Shown here in pieces: positions 35,957 to 44,646 of a DNA stretch of 64,000 bases. This DNA is from Candidatus Kapaibacterium sp. (GTDB lineage Bacteria; Bacteroidota; Ignavibacteria; Kapaibacteriales; UBA4661). The DNA lies in the NCBI GenBank assembly GCA_025455065.1, contig JALONG010000007.1:93290-157289 (forward strand), in the 5' to 3' direction. A program made the position numbers and the translations under genes. A model generated the notes under the pieces. That model was not told the origin of the DNA. It was given only the letters and a program-made list of their open reading frames with translations, and ran no database searches. Position 1 is the stretch's first letter. Each line of letters starts with the position of its first letter.

Positions 35957-37234
35957 ATGTCAGCCGTAGCAACAGCCACCCCAAAAACCAATGGCACGCA
36001 CACCAATGGAAGCACTAATGGTGCGCACACCAACGGTACGCATAAACACGGAAAAGCCCCGAAACAAAGCCCCAACAACCCTTTCGACTATTACAACGTC
36101 AGCGATTTGTTCACGCCCGAAGAGCGCCTCATCCGCGACACCGTGCGCTCCTTTGTGGATGACGAAGTGTTGCCGATTATCGAAGAACATTACCAAGCAG
36201 GAACATTCCCCAAGCATCTCGCAAAGCGCATGGCGGAACTCGGTGTTTTCGGCATCACGCTTCCGCACGAGTATGGATGCGCCGGAGCGAGCTACACCGC
36301 CTACGGTTTGGCGATGATGGAATTAGAGCGCGGCGATTCCGGCTTGCGTTCCTACGCATCGGTACAAAGTTCGCTGGTGATGTATCCGATTTACGCCTAC
36401 GGCAACGAGGAACAGCGTAAACACTGGCTTCCCAAGCTGGCTTCGGCTGATGCTATCGGCTGTTTTGGTTTGACAGAACCCGACCATGGCTCGAATCCAA
36501 ACGGCATGATTACGACCGCCAAGAAAACAAGCAACGGCTTTGTGCTGAATGGCGCAAAAATGTGGATTACCAACGGCAACGTGGCTGATGTGGCGGTTGT
36601 GTGGGCAAAATTGGACGGCGTTGTGCGCGGCTTCCTCGTGGAAAAAGGCACACCGGGCTTCACTGCACCTGAGATGAAGGGCAAACACTCGCTTCGTGCT
36701 TCGGCAACGGGTGAACTTGTGTTCCAAGATTGTGAAATTCCCGAAGCAAATTTGCTGCCGAATGTCGAGGGCTTAAAAGGACCGCTCGGCTGCCTCACCC
36801 AAGCCCGCTACGGCATTTCGTGGGGTGCAATCGGCGCAGCAATGGCGTGTTACGAATCGTCGTTGGATTACGCAAAAACACGCATTCAATTCGGCAAACC
36901 GATTGCGGGATTCCAACTTGTGCAGGAAAAACTTGTGTGGATGCTGAACGAAATCACCAAAGCACAACTGTTAGCACAGCGCTGCGGGCAACTCAAAGAT
37001 GCGGGAGAATCCACGCCGCAACACGTTTCAATGGCAAAACGCAACAATGTCTGGATGGCGCTGGAAATTGCTCGCATAGCAAGAGATATTCACGGTGCAA
37101 ACGGCATTTTGGGCGAATACCCGATTATGCGACATATGGCAAACCTCGAATCCGTTAAGACCTACGAAGGAACGCACGATATTCATACGTTGATTTTAGG
37201 TGCGGATATTACGGGAATTCAAGCGTTTGAGTAA
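35957..37234 (+). CDS. Acyl-CoA dehydrogenase, glutaryl-CoA dehydrogenase-like
   Basis: A 425-residue FAD enzyme that oxidises acyl-CoA and passes electrons to ETF. CFGLTEPDHGSNP, WITNGNVADVAVVWA and FVLNGAKMW are family motifs. The catalytic glutamate is E404 in KTYEGTHDIHTLILG, placed as in glutaryl-CoA dehydrogenase. The region QARYGISWGAIGAA also matches that subfamily, which decarboxylates glutaryl-CoA to crotonyl-CoA in lysine or aromatic degradation. The first 35 residues are a repeat-rich tail (THTNGSTNGAHTNGTHKHGK) not found in ordinary members. Stands alone. The substrate is a fair inference, not proof. Confidence 0.88.
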   Translation: MSAVATATPKTNGTHTNGSTNGAHTNGTHKHGKAPKQSPNNPFDYYNVSDLFTPEERLIRDTVRSFVDDEVLPIIEEHYQAGTFPKHLAKRMAELGVFGITLPHEYGCAGASYTAYGLAMMELERGDSGLRSYASVQSSLVMYPIYAYGNEEQRKHWLPKLASADAIGCFGLTEPDHGSNPNGMITTAKKTSNGFVLNGAKMWITNGNVADVAVVWAKLDGVVRGFLVEKGTPGFTAPEMKGKHSLRASATGELVFQDCEIPEANLLPNVEGLKGPLGCLTQARYGISWGAIGAAMACYESSLDYAKTRIQFGKPIAGFQLVQEKLVWMLNEITKAQLLAQRCGQLKDAGESTPQHVSMAKRNNVWMALEIARIARDIHGANGILGEYPIMRHMANLESVKTYEGTHDIHTLILGADITGIQAFE

Positions 37235-37262
37235 CACTATGTTGAGTTTAAGGTATTTCTTT

Positions 37263-37334
37263 GTTTGACACTTTTCATGCCCAGCGTAAAACCAAGTATC
37301 GCAGCAACTTGTAGTCATTTGGAGAGTGTCAAAC
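37263..37334. repeat. Inverted repeat between convergent genes
   Basis: GTTTGACACT (37263-37272) and AGTGTCAAAC (37325-37334) are perfect reverse complements 52 bp apart. The right arm overlaps the stop of the GMC oxidase gene. No T tract. It may be a weak shared terminator or a small repeat. Confidence 0.4.
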
Positions 37335-39311
37335 AGAATACCGTGATTTTATGCCCTGTGCAGTATAGTGTGCCATTGCCTGAATAGACAACATCGGGTT
37401 TGCACCGCTTGCTTCAGGGAAAGGGCTGGAATCGGCAACAAAAAGGTTTTTCACTTCGTACAGTTCCCCTTCAGGTGAGGTAGGATGCGTCGCACGATTG
37501 CCTCCCATGCGGCACGTCCCCATCTGATGCGCGGAAAAAAGCGGGTAATCGTTCGCCTTCCATCGCCACGAAGGAAGTTCACGGAGCTTCATTTCAAGCG
37601 CTTGTACGCCGTTTTTGAGGCTGAAGGGCGCTTGGTGATTGTGCGGGAAATACACTTCTTCTGCTCCTGCTTGCTGATGAATCCGTGCGGCTTCCTGAAT
37701 ACCGCGTTGCAAATGTGTAAGGTCAAAAGGGCTGATATTGTAGTGTGCAACGGGCTTTCCGCGTTTGTCGAGTGTGATGCTGCCCCCGTCGCGGTCGCGT
37801 GTCAGCACGATAAATGCGCCTATCTGTGCGGCTTTGAGCATACCTTCTTTGTGCGCTTTGCCGGAAAGCCACGGCAGTGCCATTCCCAAAAGACCACTAT
37901 GAATTGGCGGCGTTTCTAACTTCGCACCCCAATTCCCCGTAACTTGCGTGATTTCATTGGATAGCGCCGTCATCATATTTCCCCACCAAGGATTCATCGG
38001 CTCAGGATAAATACCGGCAACCGAAACCGTCGGATGCAAATGGAGGTGTTTTCCTATGTGCGGGTGCTGCAAACCGCTTCGGAGCAAGAGTGCCGGAGTG
38101 TGAATCGAACCGGCAGCCACAACGACAATGTTTGCCTTAATAGTAACGCTATGCCCTTGATATTCAGCTTCTACGCCTGTTGCTTTGCCTTCTCGCACAG
38201 TAACTTTTTTGACATCGGTCTCAACTAAAAACCGCGCTCCTTTGCTATTTGCACGTTCCAAATACGTTTTCAAAACGCCCATTTTTGTTCCTTGTTGGCA
38301 GCCAAGTGAGCAATAGCCACACATCGTGCAATCATGCGCCGCACAGCCGTTGGAATTGCGCGGAATAATTGTGGTGTGATACCCAAGTGCCTTTGCGCCC
38401 CGCTCCAATGCTTGATTTTGAAGGTTATGTTGTGATTCAACTGTGTCAATATGCGTTGCCTGTTCAATTGCTTCAAAACTGCGTTGATATTCGGGCGTGA
38501 GAAAATGAGGGTTTGCGTGGTTTTTTGCCCATTCTGCCAAGACGTAATCGGGTGTTCGGAGCGCTGCTGTCCAGTTGATAGTTGTGCCACCACCTAAGCA
38601 CGAACCCGCAAAGATAGATACAGAGCCGTTGTTGGTGGAATATGCTCCTCCGGCTTCGTAGTACGCGCCAATCATTTCTGCCTCGCGCTGAGTAAAATCT
38701 CGCTCCGCGCCGTATTTGCCTTTTTCGACCACTATCACATCAAATCCTGCTTCTGCCAATTCACCCGCCACAACGCCGCCACCCGCACCACTTCCCACAA
38801 TCACCACATCACACGCAAAAATTGTGTCTTGCGTAACGGCAAGCGGTTGTATCGGCTTTGGTGCATCAGCACGAGGTTTGGAGAGCGGTCCGGGGTATTT
38901 GATTGCTGCCCACGTGGGATTATTCGTTGCTTCGTCCGAATAACCGTACAGCAAAAATGTCGTCAGTTTTTTAAGCGAATGAAAACCTTGCCGTAAAAGT
39001 GGTATCGGGCTTTTCGACCATGTTTGTAGCATTTTTTCTGCATCTTCGGGTGCGAGATTTGTAACGGATTTCCACGCACCAAACCACGTCAAACCCAGAA
39101 TTGGAGAGGAAAGCAGGTTCAAAAGCGTGATAAAATCTTGCTGTTGCTGTTCGGAAAGATGGTCTAAAGCAAGGGTGATTTTTTCTGCCACCTCAAAATC
39201 ACTTGCCTTGAGAGCGTAGAATCTATGAGGGTCGGAAGGCATATCAACCGACGGAATAAACGCATTACAAACAGCACGAAGCGTTGATTGTTGTTTGGGA
39301 GTCAGTGTCAT
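37329..39311 (-). CDS. GMC family oxidoreductase (long-chain alcohol oxidase-like)
   Basis: 660 residues from MTLTPKQQSTLRAV; the frame is open 25 codons further upstream. An N-terminal helical domain of about 150 residues (LRAVCNAFIPSVDMP onward), resembling the gluconate-dehydrogenase subunit-3 type, precedes the FAD domain with VVIVGSGAGGGVVAGELAEAG. FAGSCLGGGTTINWT and the C-terminal GTCRMGG and VADSSPFPEASGANPMLSIQ motifs are GMC hallmarks. CAAHDCTMCGYCSLGC is a Cys-rich segment usual in the fatty-alcohol-oxidase branch. Likely oxidises a hydrophobic alcohol; the substrate is unknown. Confidence 0.85.
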   Translation of the reverse strand: MTLTPKQQSTLRAVCNAFIPSVDMPSDPHRFYALKASDFEVAEKITLALDHLSEQQQQDFITLLNLLSSPILGLTWFGAWKSVTNLAPEDAEKMLQTWSKSPIPLLRQGFHSLKKLTTFLLYGYSDEATNNPTWAAIKYPGPLSKPRADAPKPIQPLAVTQDTIFACDVVIVGSGAGGGVVAGELAEAGFDVIVVEKGKYGAERDFTQREAEMIGAYYEAGGAYSTNNGSVSIFAGSCLGGGTTINWTAALRTPDYVLAEWAKNHANPHFLTPEYQRSFEAIEQATHIDTVESQHNLQNQALERGAKALGYHTTIIPRNSNGCAAHDCTMCGYCSLGCQQGTKMGVLKTYLERANSKGARFLVETDVKKVTVREGKATGVEAEYQGHSVTIKANIVVVAAGSIHTPALLLRSGLQHPHIGKHLHLHPTVSVAGIYPEPMNPWWGNMMTALSNEITQVTGNWGAKLETPPIHSGLLGMALPWLSGKAHKEGMLKAAQIGAFIVLTRDRDGGSITLDKRGKPVAHYNISPFDLTHLQRGIQEAARIHQQAGAEEVYFPHNHQAPFSLKNGVQALEMKLRELPSWRWKANDYPLFSAHQMGTCRMGGNRATHPTSPEGELYEVKNLFVADSSPFPEASGANPMLSIQAMAHYTAQGIKSRYSV

Positions 39312-39523
39312 TTGGTCAGGAATATAGGATTGAACGGCGCATGATTTCGTGAGATTACGCAAAATTCTCGTGTGAAACAAGAGCATTTTTCGCGTGTCGG
39401 ATGCAGTTATGGGAACTGATTAAACGTTGTGCAGTGTTGAAGTATCAAATCAGCACCACACGTTGTTATTGTTCGCTAATTTGTTCATTTTTTTGTTCAC
39501 CCTTCAACTAAAAAGGTGTTGCC

Positions 39524-39781
39524 ATGAAACGCTTTTTGATAGTGGCTTGTTTTGGAATTATGTTGGCAAGTTTAGGCTCGTCGTGCGCACAGCCGCGAAT
39601 GTTCGTCGGCGGAGGTGCGGTATTTGGTCGCCCCTTTCCACAGCAGCGATTTTTTAACGGTCCGCCCATTGCACCGGGATTTGTTCGCCCACAAGTGTTC
39701 GTTGCGCCCCGTCCGCGAGGTTTCTTTGCACCGCGTCCTTGGGGCGGCGGCTGGAGACGCGGCGGTCGCTGGGGTTGTTGA
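39524..39781 (+). CDS. Short secreted Gly/Arg/Pro/Phe-rich protein
   Basis: 85 residues. The signal peptide MKRFLIVACFGIMLASLG ends in SSCAQ, so lipid modification at Cys is possible, although the lipobox is imperfect. The mature part is low-complexity: FVGGGAVFGRPFPQQRFF, then PRPRGFFAPRPWGGGWRRGGRW. AAGGTG lies just upstream of the ATG and a strong terminator follows, which argues for a real monocistronic gene. Function unknown. Confidence 0.7.
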   Translation: MKRFLIVACFGIMLASLGSSCAQPRMFVGGGAVFGRPFPQQRFFNGPPIAPGFVRPQVFVAPRPRGFFAPRPWGGGWRRGGRWGC

Positions 39782-39806
39782 TATTCGCATATAATTCCGT
39801 ATTTTG

Positions 39807-39858
39807 GTCGGAGTTGCAGCATAGTTCACACCGAAGAATGCTGCGCTCCGACTTTTTT
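39807..39858 (+). terminator. Rho-independent terminator
   Basis: GTCGGAG-TTGCAGCAT pairs with ATGCTGCG-CTCCGAC with one small mismatch zone, followed by six T. It closes the short secreted protein gene. Confidence 0.85.
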
Positions 39859-39930
39859 ATTGCCACGAAAATCAATCTTCTTCATTTGTAGGGTTTGAAC
39901 CACTTCATTTTTTTATTTCCAATGACCACT

Positions 39931-42525
39931 ATGAACCGCGTATTTTCTGCTTTCCTGAGCATTGTATTGTTACTGTTTGCAAATACGGCTCTCCGCGCAC
40001 AGCCCACAGAAGTTATGAACACGGCAAAACTTCAAAACGCCCTCAAAAAACTGAGTACGCTGGGGAGCGTGCTGTATGTGGCGGCGCATCCTGACGACGA
40101 AAACACCGCATTTATCGCCTATTGCGCGAATGAGCGCCTTTTCCGCACAACGTATTTGTCCATGACACGCGGCGACGGTGGGCAGAATATCATCGGCAGT
40201 GAACAATCGGAACTGCTCGGCATTATCCGTACCCAAGAACTACTCGCAGCGCGGCGTACCGACGGCGGTGAGCAGCTCTTTACACGTGCGCTGGATTTCG
40301 GGTATTCCAAAACGCCGGAAGAAACTTTCAAAATTTGGGGCAAAGACCGCATTTTGGCGGATGTCGTTTGGGCAATTCGTAAAATGCGCCCCGATGTGAT
40401 TGTTACGCGCTTCCCGACCACAGGCGAAGGCGGACACGGACATCACACCGCGTCTGCAATTCTTGCCGGAGAAGCATTTGCCGCAGCCGGAGACCCAAAC
40501 CGTTTTCCCGAACATCTGAAATTTGTCAAAGTGTGGCAGCCCAAGCGCCTTTTGTGGAATGCGTGGTTGCCGATTATCGAAGCCCGTAAAGCGAATCCCG
40601 CGCAGTACCCGTCTCTTGACCTCAGCGCCTACAACCCGCTTCTGGGCAAGTCCGCCACAGAAATCGCTGCCGAAAGCCGATCCATGCACAAAAGTCAAGG
40701 CTTCGGTGTAAGCGCATTGCGTGGTGAAGCGCTGAATTACTTTGAGCATTTGGCAGGTGATTCGGCAAAAGGGGATATTTTTTCCGGCGTGGATATGACG
40801 TGGAACCGCATCAAAGGCGGTGCAGACATTGCTAAAGCGCTTGACGAAGCGCGAAAAACTTTCCAAGCGGAAAATCCTTCGGTGATGCTTCCTGCCTTGC
40901 TCAAAGCGTACAAAGCCATGAACGATGTGCAAAAAACGACAGGTGAAGATTTCTGGATTCCACAAAAGCGCAAAGAACTGCTGGAACTTATTCGCTCTGC
41001 TGCCGGAATGTGGATTGAAGCCATTGCACAAAATCAACCGCAACAAGGCGAGACAGGTTTTTCCGGCGTTCCCGGCGGCACGGTGCGCATTGCGGCTTCG
41101 ATTGTAAACCGTTCTCCTGCGGCAATCACGCTCAAGCGAGTATTGTTCCCCTTTGCAGGTGATTCCGTTATCGCAAAACCGCTTCAGACAGGCAAATTCC
41201 AAACCATCACCGTTACCAAAACTATTCCCGTCAATACACCGCTTTCACAACCTTACTGGCTGCAAGCCACACCGGAAAAGGGTCTTTTCACTGTTCAAGA
41301 CCAGCAACTCATTGGGCAGCCCGAAAATAAGCCGTCCTTGGAAGTGTCGTTTGTGGTCGGTATCGGCAGCGAGGAAATCACCTTTACTGTCCCCGTGCTG
41401 CACCGCCGCACAGACCGCGTGTTAGGCGAGGTCTATCGCCCGTTTATCGTTGTTCCGCAGGTTTCCGTGAATTTGCCGCAGCGTTCCTTTGTTTTTGCCG
41501 ACACCGCAAGCAAGGAAATAAGCGTCCTTGTGCAGGCAAATACGCCCAAAGCCACAGGCAGTGTGCGCTTGCGTCTGCCCGAAGGCTGGAAATCCGCACC
41601 GGAACAGGTTTCGTTTACCTTGACCAATAAAGGTGACGAAATGCGTGCATTTTTCCGTGTCAAACCGCCGCAAGTATCTGTAAACCCTGATGAAACCGTT
41701 GTTGCGGAGGCAATCGTCGGTACGACAACGACTATCACCGTAAACAAAGGTATGACGACTATTGCTTATACGCACATCCCAACACAAACCATTCTCCCCG
41801 AAGCAAAGGCGCGGCTGACGCGCTTGGAACTGCGCAAGAGTATCAAAACCGTCGGTTATATTGACGGCGCGAGTGATGATGTCGCCGAATACCTGAAACA
41901 GAGCGGCTTTGAGGTTGCCTTGCTCTCCGATGAAGAAATTGAAACGGGCAATCTGGCTCGGTACGACGCGATTGTAAGCGGTATTCGTGTTTACAACGAC
42001 AATGCCCGCCCGCGTTTGCGTCAGCAATATCGTCGTCTCATGGATTACGTCGCTAACGGTGGCACGATGCTCGTGCAATACCAGCTTTCAGGCGGCTTGG
42101 TAACAGACAGTATCGGTCCTTATCCTTTCACCATTTCCCGCGACCGCGTTACCGAAGAAGATGCGGCGGTGAAAATGTTGAAAGCAAATCATCCTTTGTT
42201 CAGCACACCGAATGTGATTACACAGGCGGATTTTGAAGGCTGGGTGCAAGAGCGGGGCTTATACTTTGCAAATAAATGGGATGAGCGCTACGAAACGCTA
42301 CTTTCGTGCAATGATGCCGGTGAAACGGAAAAGAAAGGCGGAATGCTGCTTGCACGGTACGGCAAAGGAGCGTTTATCTACACGGGATATGCGTGGTTTC
42401 GTCAGCTTCCGGCAGGTGTTCCGGGTGCGTATCGTCTTTTCACAAATCTGCTCCATGCTGCACAAACACTCAATCAAGGAGCATCACCGTCGCAAAATGC
42501 TCCCAAACCTGAAAGCAACAAATAA
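39931..42525 (+). CDS. PIG-L family deacetylase, large secreted form
   Basis: 864 residues from MNRVFSAFLSIVLLLF (ATG codons 3 and 12 codons further upstream are also possible). A signal peptide ends TALRAQP. The N-terminal PIG-L/LmbE domain has the zinc-binding AHPDDEN motif near residue 52 and the third ligand in GHGHHTASAI; MTRGDGGQN is also typical. About 550 residues of beta-sandwich-like and ThuA/GATase-like sequence follow (YDAIVSGIRVYN, GGTMLVQYQLSGG). This architecture is common in Bacteroidota secreted deacetylases of GlcNAc-type sugars. The substrate is unknown. Followed after 12 bp by the DUF7079-like gene. Confidence 0.88.
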   Translation: MNRVFSAFLSIVLLLFANTALRAQPTEVMNTAKLQNALKKLSTLGSVLYVAAHPDDENTAFIAYCANERLFRTTYLSMTRGDGGQNIIGSEQSELLGIIRTQELLAARRTDGGEQLFTRALDFGYSKTPEETFKIWGKDRILADVVWAIRKMRPDVIVTRFPTTGEGGHGHHTASAILAGEAFAAAGDPNRFPEHLKFVKVWQPKRLLWNAWLPIIEARKANPAQYPSLDLSAYNPLLGKSATEIAAESRSMHKSQGFGVSALRGEALNYFEHLAGDSAKGDIFSGVDMTWNRIKGGADIAKALDEARKTFQAENPSVMLPALLKAYKAMNDVQKTTGEDFWIPQKRKELLELIRSAAGMWIEAIAQNQPQQGETGFSGVPGGTVRIAASIVNRSPAAITLKRVLFPFAGDSVIAKPLQTGKFQTITVTKTIPVNTPLSQPYWLQATPEKGLFTVQDQQLIGQPENKPSLEVSFVVGIGSEEITFTVPVLHRRTDRVLGEVYRPFIVVPQVSVNLPQRSFVFADTASKEISVLVQANTPKATGSVRLRLPEGWKSAPEQVSFTLTNKGDEMRAFFRVKPPQVSVNPDETVVAEAIVGTTTTITVNKGMTTIAYTHIPTQTILPEAKARLTRLELRKSIKTVGYIDGASDDVAEYLKQSGFEVALLSDEEIETGNLARYDAIVSGIRVYNDNARPRLRQQYRRLMDYVANGGTMLVQYQLSGGLVTDSIGPYPFTISRDRVTEEDAAVKMLKANHPLFSTPNVITQADFEGWVQERGLYFANKWDERYETLLSCNDAGETEKKGGMLLARYGKGAFIYTGYAWFRQLPAGVPGAYRLFTNLLHAAQTLNQGASPSQNAPKPESNK

Positions 42526-42537
42526 CCTGTTTCCCGC

Positions 42538-42942
42538 GTGAAATCTGCTTTGGAAGACCTTGAACATCGCCGTCCGGTCTGGGTGGCACTTTCCGATTTG
42601 TATCTCGACACGGAAATGGATGACGGTATTTATTCCTACATTGCTCGCACCTGTCGTGAATCGCCGTATTCATGGGAAGAGTGCGAGCAAATTTTGTGGG
42701 ACGAAGTGCATCCCGTCTGCGTTGGCAATTTGCTTGTCGTCGCAGGCGAATGGGCGGCTTTTGATGAGCAGTGGCTTGAAGAGCGCATCATATCTCATAT
42801 TCAGCATTGGGGCTGGGTTCCCTTCAAAAACCATCATCGAAAATTTCGGTTTTTTCGCAGCGTCATTGAGCAAGATTGGAGCAAGGTTCGTGCGTTTGGA
42901 GTTGAAAGCCCATCACAAAATGACGGCAATATTCCGTCATAA
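42538..42942 (+). CDS. DUF7079-like cytosolic protein
   Basis: 134 residues from a GTG start 12 bp after the PIG-L stop, so probably co-transcribed. The pattern RRPVWVALSDLYLDTEMDD, then SPYSWEECEQILWDEVHPVC and NLLVVAGEWAAFDEQWLEERI matches a small family that I recall as DUF7079, found across many Gram-negatives. No function is known. Several conserved Trp and acidic residues suggest a soluble helical fold. Confidence 0.7.
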   Translation: MKSALEDLEHRRPVWVALSDLYLDTEMDDGIYSYIARTCRESPYSWEECEQILWDEVHPVCVGNLLVVAGEWAAFDEQWLEERIISHIQHWGWVPFKNHHRKFRFFRSVIEQDWSKVRAFGVESPSQNDGNIPS

Positions 42943-42961
42943 ATGCTAAAGAAACATCGCC

Positions 42962-43522
42962 CTACACCTCCACCGGCGAAGTATTTTCGGGATGCAGTCC
43001 CTGAACGTCTTTGTATATCTCACGGATTGCTTTAATGTCCTCGTGAATATCGCCTGTTGGCATAAAGATAGCAGCAATGCCAACTTCTTTTTTCTTATAG
43101 TCCATAATGCCGCATAAAATCGGCACTCCTGCTTGGTGTGCAATGTAGTAAAATCCGGTTTTCCATTTCGCGGCGCGGCTGCGTGTGCCTTCGGGTGGAA
43201 TAATCAAGCCCAAATCATCACTCTCTTTGAGCAGGTTTGCCGCGAAATCCACCATGTTCGTACTTTTGCTTCGGTCCACTGCAATCCCTCCAAGCCAGCG
43301 CATAAGTCCACCAAAAGGAAAGCGAAACAACTGCTTTTTTCCAAGCCATTTTCCTCGAAAATCCAGCGCCATAGAACCAAAGACAGCACCGTATAAATCC
43401 CAGTTCGATGTGTGCGGCGCACCAATAACGACAAAGCGTTTCAAGTCTTTCGGCACTTCGCCGACGACCGTCCAATTGGATAAACTCAGTACCCACCGTG
43501 CAAAACGTTGTTTTTGTGTCAT
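42962..43522 (-). CDS. PlsC-like 1-acylglycerol-3-phosphate acyltransferase
   Basis: Start MTQKQRFARWVL (186 aa); the frame is open 9 codons upstream over the 16-bp leader repeat. The acyltransferase H-X4-D motif reads APHTSNWDLYG, the second motif GKKQLFRFPFGG, and the third IIPPEGTRSRA. The protein is shorter than typical PlsC and lacks a long N-terminal membrane span, as in the short family sometimes annotated as lysophospholipid acyltransferases. It probably acts on membrane-lipid precursors. Convergent with the DUF7079-like gene. Confidence 0.88.
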   Translation of the reverse strand: MTQKQRFARWVLSLSNWTVVGEVPKDLKRFVVIGAPHTSNWDLYGAVFGSMALDFRGKWLGKKQLFRFPFGGLMRWLGGIAVDRSKSTNMVDFAANLLKESDDLGLIIPPEGTRSRAAKWKTGFYYIAHQAGVPILCGIMDYKKKEVGIAAIFMPTGDIHEDIKAIREIYKDVQGLHPENTSPVEV

Positions 43523-43536
43523 TGTTATAGAGAAAA

Positions 43537-43567
43537 AATAAGAACACACTTGAATAAGAACACACTT
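43537..43567 (-). repeat. 16-bp-period tandem duplication in the PlsC-like leader
   Basis: AATAAGAACACACTT occurs at 43537-43551 and again at 43553-43567 with no mismatch. On the minus strand it lies 14 bp upstream of the chosen start. Confidence 0.75.
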
Positions 43568-43734
43568 TCGGGAGTTTTTCGGAGCGAAAATTACGGAAAA
43601 AAACTTGGTTTCGTGCTATGTTGGATATGGCAAACGCGAAAAATTTCGCTTATGGCGTAGATTGTGCATCAAAATCGCCGAAAGTCCCGTATTTTAGAGC
43701 CGTCACCTGATATTATTTTCCATTCTTCTTGAGT

Positions 43735-44634
43735 ATGACCGACCACCGAAAATACCTCGAACCCAGCATTATATCAAAGATTCAAGGCATTGACCTCAAA
43801 GCGCGGCTTGTCGTGGAGGGCTTTATCACAGGCTTGCATAAATCCCCCTATCACGGCTTCAGCATTGAGTTTGCGGAGCATCGTCAGTATATGCCGGGCG
43901 ATGAAATTAAATTTATTGATTGGAAAGTATTCGCCCGCACCGACCGTTATTACGTCAAGCAATACGAGGATGAAACCAATCTGCGCTGCACGATTATCGT
44001 GGATTCAAGCGCTTCGATGAACTATGCTTCTAAAGGCAATATCACGAAATTTGAGTATGCGTGTTATTTGGCTGCTTCCATGGCGTTTTTGATGATGAAA
44101 CAGCAAGATGCGGCAGGATTGGCACTTTACGACACGGAAGTCCGCTCGTATCTGCCTTCGCGCTCGAAAAGGTCGTATATTCAAGAGATTCTGCGCACGT
44201 TGGGTAATGCCGTTCCGACGAATCAAACCGGCACGGCTACTGCGCTGGCGAGTATTGCCGACCGCATTGCGCGGCGTGGTTTGGTGATTGTGTTGAGCGA
44301 TTTTTTTGATGACCTGAACGCCGTAACCTCAGCATTGAAGCGCTTTCGGCATAGCAATCACGAAGTTCTCGCTTTTCAAATTCTCGACCCGCGAGAACGC
44401 GATTTTAACTTTGGTTACGACGCTATGTTCCGCGACATGGAAACAGGGGAAGAAATGACCACGCAGCCCTATCAAATAAAAACGGCGTACTCTGAGGCAC
44501 TGAAACAATTTACGGAAACACTCAAAAATTCTTGCCGTGAGCGGAACATTGATTATATGCTCTTGGACACGGCACAGCCTTTCGATGTAGCATTGGTGCA
44601 GTATTTGATGAAACGGCAGAGGATTCAGGGTTAG
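43735..44634 (+). CDS. DUF58 domain protein (vWA-like)
   Basis: 299 residues from MTDHRKYLEPSI. SPYHGFSIEFAEHRQYMPGDEIKFIDWKVFARTD is the DUF58 signature, and IIVDSSASMNY is a MIDAS-type metal site of the following vWA-like fold. No membrane span. Such proteins form a pair with MoxR AAA ATPases, usually encoded in tandem. Here the MoxR gene is 3 kb away on the opposite strand. Role in envelope maturation or metal-cofactor insertion is known only for a few relatives. Confidence 0.9.
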   Translation: MTDHRKYLEPSIISKIQGIDLKARLVVEGFITGLHKSPYHGFSIEFAEHRQYMPGDEIKFIDWKVFARTDRYYVKQYEDETNLRCTIIVDSSASMNYASKGNITKFEYACYLAASMAFLMMKQQDAAGLALYDTEVRSYLPSRSKRSYIQEILRTLGNAVPTNQTGTATALASIADRIARRGLVIVLSDFFDDLNAVTSALKRFRHSNHEVLAFQILDPRERDFNFGYDAMFRDMETGEEMTTQPYQIKTAYSEALKQFTETLKNSCRERNIDYMLLDTAQPFDVALVQYLMKRQRIQG

Positions 44635-44646
44635 AAGTTGGTGGGT

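Noticed and set aside
37235..37328. tRNA or other structured RNA around the inverted repeat
   Set aside because: No cloverleaf or TTCGA-type T-loop; only a 10-bp inverted repeat with a long loop.
40240..41202. 320-codon minus-strand frame opposite the PIG-L gene
   Set aside because: Antisense shadow: Cys/Phe/Arg-rich composition and no plausible start.
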